DNA of 64,000 nt from Biscogniauxia marginata (lineage: Eukaryota > Ascomycota > Sordariomycetes > Xylariales > Xylariaceae), in the NCBI GenBank assembly GCA_022695795.1, contig MU404172.1, positions 12,835 through 76,834 on the forward strand, in the 5' to 3' direction. The notes under the pieces are model-generated. The model was not told the origin of the DNA. It searched no databases and worked only from the letters and a program-made list of their open reading frames with translations. This document shows positions 23,009 to 34,400 of the stretch, piece by piece. How positions within the stretch are numbered: position 1 is the first letter of the stretch; each line of letters starts with the position of its first letter. The position numbers and the translations under genes are program-made.

Positions 23009-23675
23009 CTAGATGATCTTCCCTTCGTTCACAAACCGACGAATAGAGTCGATGCTGCTCTCGACCGCCATCTTGCCAACCTGTAATTATAGACGGAATC
23101 GACCGCATTAGCGAAGCCCACATCTGAATCGAAATGAATCGCAAGGCAAAAAAGTATAACGAAAGAGGGGGGAGGAAGGACATAAACAAGGAACTCGAAC
23201 AGACAGATAGACAGACAGACAGACAGACAAAACTAACCTTCCAGTGCCCCTCTTCTAGCTCCCGCGCCTCGGCGCTCCCCTCGGCCACGTCGGGGTGTCT
23301 CCACTCGAAGACGTAGGTCATGAGCAGCTCGCCGCCGGGCCCGGCGCTGATGACGTTGGTCACGGTGCTGCCGTCCGGCTGCTCGAAGACGACGCGGCAC
23401 GGCGCGTAGTGCACGCACGTCTCGCGCACCGTCCTGCCGCTCGCAAACCGCACCTCCCGCACCACGCGCATGTTGCCCTTTCCCTTGCCCGTGCCGCCGT
23501 CCTCATGCTCGGATTCCGACTCCGAGAGCACCGCGCAGGTCTCGATTACTGGCACAAAGTCCTGCGCCTGCCGCACTTTGAGCTTCAGGCCTTCCCACAC
23601 CTGCGCTTGTGTGACGGCGGGCGAGGCGCCCGGAGGGTTGATCGGTGCGGTGTAGGCAATGTTGATGGTCACCAT
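23009..23675 (-). CDS. DUF1857 (SRPBCC-fold) protein
   Basis: Two exons on the minus strand: 23238-23675 and 23009-23080, intron 157 bp (GTTAGT...CAG), 169 aa. The second exon supplies VGKMAVESSIDSIRRFVNEG and stops after KII, the C-terminal helix expected for this family. The N-terminus MVTINIAYTAPIN and the WEGLKLKVRQAQDFVPVIETC block match the DUF1857/AtaL-like START-related fold, which has a hydrophobic ligand pocket. A Ser/Glu/Gly/Lys-rich insert (SESESEHEDGGTGKGKGN) at about 51-69 is extra. Without the intron, translation runs into a repeat of V/C/L/S residues caused by the GTCT microsatellite. Members occur in fungal secondary metabolism and elsewhere; the role here is unknown. Confidence 0.88.
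23195..23231. repeat. GACA tetranucleotide microsatellite inside an intron
   Basis: A (GACA)n run, interrupted once by GATA, sits just inside the donor end of the DUF1857 intron and probably accounts for the intron's larger size. Confidence 0.85.
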
Positions 23676-24688
23676 TTTTGCGGTCTCCGTTTCTCTCCCC
23701 TTTTCTATCTTTCTTGTTGGTTTTTGTGGTTTCCCCTGTCCCTACGTATTGATTTTTGGCTCGGCCCGGGATAGATTTGTTGAGTTCGAGAGGGGCAAGA
23801 TGTCGTATGAATGGAGAGGTGAGGCTAGACAAGTAGATACCTAAAGTAGCGTGAAGACCGGTAGAAAAGGTAAGATCGGAGTATTCGGGTCTATTTTTCT
23901 TGGCCTAACCTGTTATCTATCGGATACATGTAGGCACTAAGGTAGTGTAACGGTTGATTATGGTTTAGTTGAAATGATGATGTATTCATCGGGATGCTCT
24001 CATAGTATAAGGTACCTTTAGATTATATTATGTAGCTGTGTGGCACATCAACATAGCTACCTTCTATGTCCACAGCCCTAGTAGCTGGCCAACCTCTTAG
24101 CTACATACCTTTAGGCAAGAAAGGGGACGCAGTAATACGTACATTATCGTTGCCGCGTGTATGAACATACAGCCCCCTATTCTTCCGAAACATATATCCT
24201 TAAGTATTTACCAACAATGCATATTCATACAAATATTGTGCCTATAAGACAGTTTGATGCGTTTTATTACAGAAGTAACGTGACTTTGCTACTACATGAG
24301 CTTCCAAGGGATATGAACTACATAAGCATTCAGTACTTTGAAAAGTTGTATTGCTAGTAGTCGCGGGTATCCCATCGGAACAGGACGGACAAACAGCAAA
24401 TACCTCAAGAGGTCCTTGTAACTAGGTAGCTCTCTATCATTTGAACATTTAAAGGTGCTAAACACGGGTTACGTCTTCGTATAGTTATGACGTAATATCG
24501 ATCGAAAGTGAGAGGAAAGCAACCTGTTTAAACTTCGATTCAGCAATTACATGTACTGTGGGGAAGGGACGCTTCGCTTGGTAAATTTAGCCTTAGTCCA
24601 TCCTTTCTACAACCTCTTTTCTTTTCTTTGGTTTTGCAGTCAGACAGTACCGAAGCATAGCTTTAGGTTCCTATTGGTTAGTTAGGTA
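23676..24688. other. intergenic region left of the large AT-rich block
   Basis: About 1 kb with several TAGGTA/CTACCT-type runs and no supported coding sequence. The first 150 bp are the promoter side of the DUF1857 gene. Confidence 0.5.
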
Positions 24689-24708
24689 CAGTGGTGGAAA
24701 AAATTATC
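24689..24708 (+). repeat. possible Tc1-type terminal repeat at block edge
   Basis: CAGTGGTGGAAAAAATTAT directly follows a TA dinucleotide (24687-24688). This resembles the ends of Tc1-like elements. No matching right end was found, so 24689 to about 25336 may be a truncated relic. Confidence 0.4.
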
Positions 24709-25338
24709 GTAAAATTGCAGATAGCCACCCTAGTCACCCCAACTAACTTCACCACCTTATTCATTTAAAGTAACTTTAAAAACCTAACTTTTAAACGTTT
24801 CTTTCGAAAAAATTATAGTAAATACTTTTAAAATAAGGCATTTTAATAATATAAATTTTATATAACTTAATATTTAATATATTATTTATTTATATCGATA
24901 AAAGTTTAAAGTATTTTATTTATTAATTTTAATTATTATATATATATAATTTAAATAATTTTTCTTATTTTTAAGGTTTATTAAATAAAGTTTTTTTAAT
25001 AAATTTAAAATAAAAAAATTATTATATATAAAAAAATTTATAATAAAACAAGATTAAAACTTTAAATTTCATTTTTATAAATAAAATTCTTAATAATTTA
25101 AATTATTAATATAATATAATAAAAATAATTAAATTTTTTTTATTATAAAGTTTTTATAAAGTTAATATGAAAATATATAAAGTATATATAAATAAATAAA
25201 TTATATAAAGAGAAAAAAAGCTTTATAAATTATAAACTTATAAGTTTTATATATAAACCTTTATTTCTTTTATTTAATTAAGTTATTTAAAATTAATTTT
25301 TATAACTTTATATTAAATATTAAATATAAAAAAGGTTA

Positions 25339-27874
25339 ATATGTCTTATAAATAAGTGGGCCATATAAGCGAGTAAGTTAGTTTTTATAACTTTCGCAAT
25401 TTTAATTATTAAAAAACATTTACGCGATATTAAAATTAATTAATAATTATTATTATTCGAATTATCTTTTTTAGTTTTACGCTTTAAAAACTAAATACCT
25501 CTTTTATACTAAGTATTTAATTTCTTAACACGTAATTTAAGTTAATTAATTTATAAATAATATATTTCTTATTATTATTAAAACACATAAAACTATATTT
25601 ATATGTTTTTTTAAAATAAAAAAAATAAAAATATATTAATTTATTTATTTTAAAACTTAATAATATTAATAAAAACTTAAATAACTCGTATAATTAAATA
25701 TAAACGGTATTATTTAAAAATAAGTTATTATAAATTAATAACACTTTATAATATTTCTCGTATAACATTATAAAAACGAAATAATAATATATTTATATAA
25801 TTAATTATAAAATTAAATACTTAAAAATTTACATTTTACGAAGAAATAATAATCGTTCGACATATTATTAATTTAAATAATTAATTATTTCCTCCTCGTT
25901 TAAATTACGTTACCGCGATAATAAACCTTTTATTACGCAAGGCGCGTTAAAAAAACTAAACTTTTAATTTCGTGCGGCGATAAAAATCATTATAAACACG
26001 TTTAAATAAATAAATCGATTATTAAAAAGCCTTATACGAAAACTTAAATATATATCGAAAATAGTTTAAATTAATACGTAAAACGGTTACGAAGTATAAA
26101 ATTTTAAAGAAAAATATATATAATTTTAACGAAATAAGGTTTATACTCGAAATAATTACTTAAACTAATATAATAATAATAAATATAAAATAATATAAAT
26201 AAATTTAATAAATTTAATAAAAAATCGAGAATAAGTTATAATTATTTAAGTTATTAATATTAATAATTTTATTATATTATTATTTATTATTATTAAAAAG
26301 TAAAATTAAGATATTAAATAATAACTAAATAACAAATAAGCTTAATATAAAATTTATAAAGTATTTTAACCTTTATATTAAAAATCGAATACGAGGCTTT
26401 AAACGCTTATTAATTTTAAATAATTACAAAAGTTATCATTTTATAAAATTTAAAGAATATTATAAAAAACTCGATATTATTATATTTTATATATTTTAAT
26501 ATTTTAAAAAAGATATATAATAATTACTTAAAAAACTTAATAAAGTATTATTATTATTACTTTATAAAAAAATTTGTTATTACGATAACTACTTTAAATA
26601 TATAAATTAAGTTTTATATAATTAAATTAATTCTTTTTAATTTAAAAAAAGTTATTATTATATTATTTTTTATATAAAAAATATATATATCCTTTTTCGA
26701 CCTCGATATAAATTAAATATTTTAAAAAAACCAAAATACTTATAATAACTCGCGAAATATTATTATAATTTAATTTAATTATAAATAAAATTAAAAAACA
26801 TTAAAAAAGCTTTTTTATAAATATTTATAATTAACTTATAAAAACTACTTTATTATTAATATATAAAGTAGCTTTATTACGAGATAAAACTATTTATCTT
26901 CGAAAAATAAATTATATTTTTAATAAGCGACGTAAAATTAAAAATAAGTAATTATAAATAATAAAAATACTTAATATAAAAAAAAGGGTCTCGAAAAAAA
27001 GTAGTAACTAAATAAAAATAATATAATATATATAATTAAGCTAATTATAATACGCGTATTTATATAGTAAATAAAGATACGTTTAATAATATAACGAATA
27101 AAAATATAACTAATAACGTGTCTTATAAGCAAGTGGGCCACATAAGCGAGTAAGCCACTTAATTTCCTATATAAAATCGACTTTTTTTTTAAAATTTATA
27201 ACTTTGCGCGTAAAAATCGGAAAAATCCTAAACCTTCCTTTTTAGTTATATAACTATTCCTTTTAATTAAAAGTAAAATCGAAAAAATTAATTTCAAAAG
27301 ACGCGAAAAGAAAACGCGTAAAAACTAAAATCAAAACAAAACGCACGGACCTTTTTATATATTTCTTTATACTTTTTACTTTTATTTCTTTCGATTTTAC
27401 TTCTAATTAAACCTTATAATTATATAACTAAAAAAAAGGTTCGAGATTTTTACGATTTTTACGCGCAAAGTTATGAATTTTTAAAAAAGTCGATTTTATA
27501 TGAGAAATTAAGTGGCTTACTCGCTTATGTGGCCCACTCGCTTATAAGACACGTTAATACTTATATAATAAATAAAAAGGTATTTAATAATTTAAATTTT
27601 AAGGAGTTATTATTAATTCTTTATTTTAATTTTAAAGGGTTTTAACTCGGAAAATATAATAAATTAATCGATTTAAATCACGCGTTAAAAAACCGAATAC
27701 TTAATATAAAAAAGGTATTTAGTTTTTAAAGCGTAAAACTAAAAAAGACGATTCGAATAATAATAATTATTAATTAATTTTAATACCGCGTAAATGTTTT
27801 TTAATAATTAAAACTGCGAAAGTTATAAAAACTAACTTACTCGTTTATGTGGCTTATTCGCTTATAAAATACGT
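25339..27874 (+). mobile_element. pogo-like (Tc1/mariner superfamily) DNA transposon, RIP-mutated, with nested element
   Basis: Terminal inverted repeats of about 230 bp: left from 25339, right ending 27874, both bordered by TA (25337-25338, 27875-27876). The plus strand shows transposase remnants: YNFNEIRFILE at 26119-26151, where the pogo DDE catalytic block normally has YNFDE, and LRDKTIYLRKINYIFNKRRK at 26877-26936, the basic C-terminal signature of fungal pogo-like transposases. The two motifs are in different frames, so an indel or lost intron lies between. The termini carry the direct repeat ATAAGCGAGT. A 439-bp element is nested at 27116-27554. Not functional. Confidence 0.82.
27116..27554. 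mobile_element. 439-bp nested MITE-like element with long inverted repeats
   Basis: It begins ACGTGTCTTATAAGC and ends GCTTATAAGACACGT, flanked by TA on both sides. The arms are more than 100 bp long and include two spaced copies of the ATAAGCGAGT-type word and a GGCCACATAAGCGAG block. It lacks coding capacity. It shares its outermost 40 or so bases with the surrounding pogo-like element, so it is probably mobilised by the same transposase. It is less mutated than its host. Confidence 0.82.
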
Positions 27875-28083
27875 TATTATTAATTTTAATAACTCTTATA
27901 TAATAAGGTATTTATAATTATATAAAAACATTAAATTTAATATAAATATATATAGGAATTTTTAGTTTTTATACGGTTTATTTCATTTTCATTTAATTTT
28001 TAATTTTTATAAACTTTTTTCGTGGTTTTTTTATATAATTAAGTTTATAATTTAAAATAACTTTGGTTTTATATATATTATTA

Positions 28084-30317
28084 ACGTACCACATAAGCGA
28101 GTGGACGAAACAAGCTCGCGAACGAAATTTCATAGTTATTATATTTTTAACTATTAAAAATTATTTACGCCGCATCGAAATTAATTAATAATTATTATTA
28201 TTCGAACCGTCTTATTTAGCTTTATACTTTAAAAACCGAATACCTTTTTTATACTAAATATTCGGTTTTTTAAAGCGTAATTTATATCACTTAATTTATT
28301 ACATTTTCCGAGTTAAAGCCTTTTAAAATTAAAATAAATAATAAATAATAAATAAAATTAATTATAACTCCTCGAAATTTAAATTATTAAATACCTTTTT
28401 ATTTATTATATTATTAAACATATTTTTATTCGTTATATAAATATACGTATTATAATTAAATTAATTATATATATTATATTGTTTCCGCTTAATTACTACT
28501 TTTTTTCGAGGTTCCCCCTCTTTATTATTAATTATAATATTATCTTTTTTAATTTATAAAGTTACTTCTTTTTTTATATTAAATAATCCTCTTATTTATA
28601 ACTATTTGTTTTTAGTTTTACGTCGCTTATTAAAAATGTAGTTTATCTCTTAAAACCGAGTAATTTTATTTCGTAATAAAAACACTTTATATATTAATAT
28701 TAAAATAATTTTTACAAATTAATTATAAATATTTATAATACTTATAAAAAAACTTTTTTAATGCTTTTTAATTTTATTTATAATATAATTAAATTATAAA
28801 AACACTTCGCAAGTTATTATAAATGTTTTAACTTTTTAAAATACTTAATTTATATCGAGATCGAGAAAAAGTATATATACTTTTTATATAAAAAATAATA
28901 TAATAATAACTTTTTTAAAATTAAAAAGAATTAATATAATTATACGAAATTTAACTTATATATTCAAGATAATTATTATAATAACGAAAACTTTTATAAA
29001 GTTAACTAAAAAGTTTTTTTTATAATATAAATATAATAATAATTTATTAAACCTTATAAATAGTTATTATATATTTACTTTAAAATATTAAAATATACAA
29101 AGTCGAAAAGTTAAAACTTATATAATGAATAATTAAGTATATAAAATATAATAATATTTTTTTATAATAATAATTTTCGAAGTTAATAAAATAATAATTC
29201 TTATAATTATTTAAAATTAAGAAGCACGTAGTTTTTTTTCGTTTTCTTTTTTATATATTTATAAAAATGCTTTATAAAATTTATATTAAACTTATTTATA
29301 ATTTAGCTATTATTTAATATCGTAATTTTACTTTTTAATAATAATAAATTATCGTGATATCACGAAACGAAATATTTTTTAATTAAAATAATATATAATA
29401 ATAAAAAATAACTAATAATACTTATAACTTAAATAATTATAATTTATTTTTAATTATTTTATTAAACTTATTATAATTATTTACGTCGTTTTATATTTAT
29501 TATTATTATATTAATATTAATAATTATTTCGATTATAAACCTTATTTCGTTAAAATTATATATATTTTTCTTTTAAATATTATACTTTATAATCGTATTA
29601 TATATTAATTTTTATCATTTTCGATATATATTTAAGTTTTTATAAAAAGCTTTTTAATAATCGATTTGTTTATTTAAACGCGTTTAAAAGGTTTTTTATC
29701 GTTATATAAAATTAAAAGCTTAATTTTATTCGACGTACCTCGCGTCGCGGTCGCGTAATAAAATATTTACTATCTTAATAACGTAATAAAAACGAGAAAG
29801 AAATAACTAATTATTTAAGTTAATAATACGTCGAATAATTATAACTTTTTCGTGAAATATAAGTTTTCGGAAATTTAATATAACGATTAATCGCGTAAAT
29901 ATGCTTTTAAATCGTCATCGTAATATAATATTAAAAACATTATAAATTTTTAATAACTAATAAAAACTAATATTTAAATAACGCTATTTATAAATAATAA
30001 TATAACTAATTCGAGTTTTAAATAATATTTTTATTATTAAATTAAATTAATTCATATAAAGAAAATCCAAAAAAATAAAAAATAAATATATAATTATAAT
30101 TTTTAGTTAAGTAATATAAATCACGCTTTAAAAAACCGAATATTTAATATAAAAAAGGTATTTAGTTTTTAAAACGTAAAACTAAATAAGACGGTTCGAA
30201 TAATAATAATTATTAATTAATTTCGATGCGGCGTAAATGATTTTTAATAGTTAAAAGTGTAATAACTATGAAATTTCGTTCGCGAGCTTGTTTCGTTTAT
30301 TCGCTTATATGGTATGT
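28084..30317 (-). mobile_element. second pogo-like DNA transposon, opposite orientation, RIP-mutated
   Basis: 2234 bp with inverted repeats of about 230 bp: left from 28084 (ACGTACCACATAAGCGAG), right ending 30317, TA on both sides. On the minus strand YNFNEIRFIIE lies near 29520-29555 and YIFNKRR near 28620-28650, the same two transposase blocks as in the 25339-27874 copy. The outer 70 bp differ from that copy (GGACGAAACAAGCTCGCGAA instead of the GGGCCACATAAGCG type) while the inner part of the arms is alike, so it is a separate subfamily. Confidence 0.8.
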
Positions 30318-30837
30318 TATGTCTTTTTAATTGTTTTTTATAATTAAAAGGGTTTATTTTTAAAGGTTAATAATAAGTATATTACGAATATAACTAAATA
30401 ATTTTAATTTATAAGTTAATTACTTAATATACTTTTTAATTTTTAAAGTTTAATACGTTATTATAAATAACGTTTTAATGGCTTTTTAAATAAATAATTA
30501 TTATTATATAATTTAAAAAATACTTTTTTTATAAACTTTAAAGTTTAACATTAATTATTATATTATATTTTAATGTTAATTATTACGAAGTTTATAATAA
30601 GTTTTACGTTTCTTTAAATATAATCTCGAAAAAAGCGGATATTTTTAAATGGTTTTAAATTTTTTATAATTAAAATATTTAAAAGTTTAAATAATATAAA
30701 ACCGAAAAGTTATTTATATAAAGTTAATTTTATTTATAATTATATAATTTATAAATATTATAATATTTTTATTTAAAAAATAAATTATAAATTATAAATT
30801 TTTAATAATTTAAATTAAATATATTACTTTTAATTTA

Positions 30838-31427
30838 ACGTGTTTTATATATAAGTGGGCTATATAAAATCGACTTTTTCAAAAATTTATAACTTTACAC
30901 GTAAAAACCAGAAAAATCTCGGACCTTTTTTTCTAGTTATATAATTATATAGTTTAACTAAAATAAAATTCAAAAAAATAAAAAAATTGAAATATTTAAA
31001 TAAATACGTAAAAAGGTCCGTGTGTGATGCGGAGCCACAAGGGTCCGAAAGACCCTGTGAGCCCTAGCCCTAGATAGCCTAGATAAGGGAGATAAGGGTC
31101 CATATATAGAGCCTGCAAGCCTGCGGCTTGCAAGGCTCCTCCCTTCTTTCTACATAATTGACTACTATTTACATACACCTTATATACTCTCGCATTAATT
31201 CGTTTTGTTTTAATTTTAGTTTTTACGCGTTTTCTTTTCGCGTCTCTTGAAAATTATTTTTTCGATTTTATATATAATTAAACTTTATAATTATATAACT
31301 AATAAAAAAGGTCCGAGAATGTTACGACTTTTACGTGTAAAGTTATGAATTTTTTAAAAAAGTCGATTTTATATAGAAAACTATTTTATTCGCGAGCTTA
31401 TTTTGTTTACTCGCTTATATAGTATGT
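30838..31427. mobile_element. short inverted-repeat element with two different ends, carrying an insertion
   Basis: 590 bp flanked by TA. The inner sequence matches the element at 27116-27554 (for example the CGACTTTTT and TTTACACGTAAA blocks near both ends). The left tip is of the type seen at 27116, but the right tip (31380-31427, with GCGAGCTTATTTTGTTTACT) is of the type seen at 28084. A 178-bp segment at 31023-31200 interrupts it. Confidence 0.7.
31023..31200. mobile_element. 178-bp unmutated insertion with two hairpins
   Basis: Relative to the sister element at 27116-27554, extra DNA is present between GGTCCGTG and CGTTTTG. It begins TGTGATGCGG and ends CTCGCATTAATT. It has normal GC content in an otherwise AT block. 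Hairpins: 31040-31056 (AGGGTC, CGAAA loop, GACCCT) and 31109-31138 (13 pairs with one bulge, loop TGC). It could be a solo LTR of a copia-like element or a short non-autonomous insert. No direct flanking duplication was found. Confidence 0.6.
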
Positions 31428-31429
31428 TA

Positions 31430-34400
31430 TAAAATCTTTAAAATTAAAAGGATAATCGTTATAAAAAACTTTTTAAATATAATTAATAAAGGGATCGCTT
31501 TAAAATAAGCTAAAAAGGAAATTATAAAAATTACTAAATATAAAACGATATATAAATAATTAAAACATATTTTAAAGTAATATAATAATCTTTTCGGCGG
31601 TTTAATTTATAAAAATATTTTAAAGTTTAAACGAAAAGAGATAACGATCTTCGTAACGATCGATAATAATTTTAATAAATTAACAAATAATAATTAAAAA
31701 AAGCTTTTTAACCAAGGTCGGCGTAATAAAAACGTTAATTAAAATGGAAATAACTAATAATAAAATAAAAGGTATAACTACCTTTATAAATTAAAAAGCT
31801 TTAAAACTTATAAATAGTTCTTTAAAAGTTATAAAATATTAAAGTTTATATTTATAAGTAAAACCTTTAAATTATTAAAATAAAACTAAATATTAAGTAA
31901 TATTAAGAAATTAAAAAAGATTAAAATTCTCGCGTTAGAAAATATTATATAATAAGTTTATTAAAACGAAATAAATTAACGTTAAAAATTATAAAGGATT
32001 TAATAATACTTTTATTAAAAATATAAAATTTCTTTTAAATATAATTATTATAATTATTAACCCCGCTTTTATAAAGTTAAATAAAAGTTTTAAAGTTTAT
32101 ATGATAATAAACTTTATTTAACACTTTATTAAATAATTATAATGTTACGGTTTAAATTACTTATTACGTTTTAATATAATAAATTTAAGCGTTATAATTA
32201 AGAAATTAAAACGTTAATATAATTTAGTTTTTTTTTTAAATATAATTTTATTATTAATAATTAATAAAAATAAAAAAATGTAAAAACCTTTAATAAATTA
32301 TTTATATTTTCGAATTAATTTTAAGTTTATATAACACTTAAAATCTAGTTATTTAAGTTTATAAGTTTTTAAAGTACTTATTTATAATATTAAAAACATA
32401 TATATTTAAAACATTTAAAAAATAAAATATAAGTATTATTTTAAGGTTTATATAAACCGAGTTATATTTAAAAAAAGTTTAAAGTATTAATTCCTAAAAT
32501 TATTTTAAAGAGTTTTTTAAAATCTTTTTAACTTAAAAAATAAATACGATAAATTTAATTAAATAATAAGGATTAAAAACGAGTATAATAAAAAAGGTTA
32601 AGTATTTTTTATATTTATTAAATACGAAATCGATGTCACTATATAGCTAAAAGTTATATATAACAAGATTGAAACCTTGAATTTCACTTTTATAAGTGAA
32701 ATCGCTGACCTTTTAAGGTTATTAGCGCGATGACTACAAAGCACCGTTATAATAATCGAAATATATAATAAAATTAAAGATTTTAAAAGCTAAATATATA
32801 AGTATTAAAAGTTTTTTATTTATAAGTTAAAACATAGTAATAAATAAGAGGTAATCTCATATTAAAAAGAGTTAAGTTATTAAATATAAATTAAGGAAAG
32901 CAATATAAAAATAAAGTTTTTACTTTTATATATAAAAGAGTTAATAAAAAGAATTAAAAAGGTAAATTAAAAAATTATTATAAAGCTTATTAAAATGCGT
33001 AATAACGTAAATTTACTAAAAAACCTTTAATTAAAATGTATATATATAATAATATATTTATATAATATAAGTTTTAATTTAACTTACGATTTTTAAACCT
33101 TTAATAAAATACTTAACTTTTAATTTAAATAATATTTTAAGTAATATAACTTAAAAATAATTACGGCTTTTATAACGAATTTACGGTTAAATTAATTATA
33201 AATATATATTTATAAATATTAAGTTTATTTAATAATATATAAACGTTTTTAAAACCTAAATTAAAAAGAGAAATTAAAAATTTAATTAAATATAAAATGT
33301 TTAATTTATATAAGATTTAAATTTCGAAGCTTTATAAAGTAATTATTACGCGTAATATAATGTTTAATAAGTTTACTTTTTATAACGAAAAAAGCGATGC
33401 CGAGTTTAAGTTCGTAATATTAATATTTAAAGAAGTCGCAAACGAAATATAAAAAGAAATAAACGAATATTTTTAAGATATTAATAAAATAAATAATTTT
33501 CTCGATACGTAAAATAACTTTATTATTAAGTAAAATATAATTCTTTTTATTTTAAATACCTTTAAAAAGAACTCCTTTTAATTAATTAAAGATAAGCTTT
33601 AAACTAAAAATATATTTCTTTTTAATATTATTAATTCTTTAAATAACTAATTAAAAGGTTAAAAGCCGGAAGTAAACGTATTTAATACGATAATTTTAAA
33701 TGACATATTTAAATTACTTATAAAAAATCTTATAAGCGTTAAAGATTTAAGTAAATAAAGGCTTTTAACTTTAAAATAAACTTTTAAATTATTAAGTTAA
33801 TAAGATAAAAAAGAGAATATTAATAAATTTCTTTATAAGAATATTAATAGCATTTTATACGATATTAAGTATAATAAGCGCGAATAAGAGGTCGAGGTTA
33901 ATTAAATTAATAACTCGTAATAAAGTTAAGCTTTAAACTAGTTAAACGAAAATATATCGAAAGTATTAAACCTAGTTTTAAAAAAGTATAAAGACTTTTA
34001 ATTAAAATAAGTCGTTATATACGGAGAAATAATTTAAACGATTTTAATAATATTAATAATAAAAGCGGAGTTTATATTATTATATTTTATAAAGATCGCG
34101 AAATCATAATATTCGTGAAACGAAAATAAATCTTTTTATTAATTATATTCTTTAAAAATAAATTAAATGTAATATATTAAGAAAATCGTAATTATAAAAT
34201 TATATATTATATATATATAATCGCGGTAAATTAACGTTTTATTAAACGACTAAGAATAATATTAAATAAACTTAAAACTTATAAATAATAATAATTATTT
34301 TTAAACACTAAAAAGAGCTTTATAATTACTTTATAAGAGCTTAATTTAAAAAGAGTACTTATAAAAAATAATTACCTTAATATTAAAAGAAGTTTAAAAA

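Noticed and set aside
30996..31178. 60-codon minus-strand frame over the 178-bp insertion
   Set aside because: It crosses the insertion border and is explained by the GC-normal island; no protein features.
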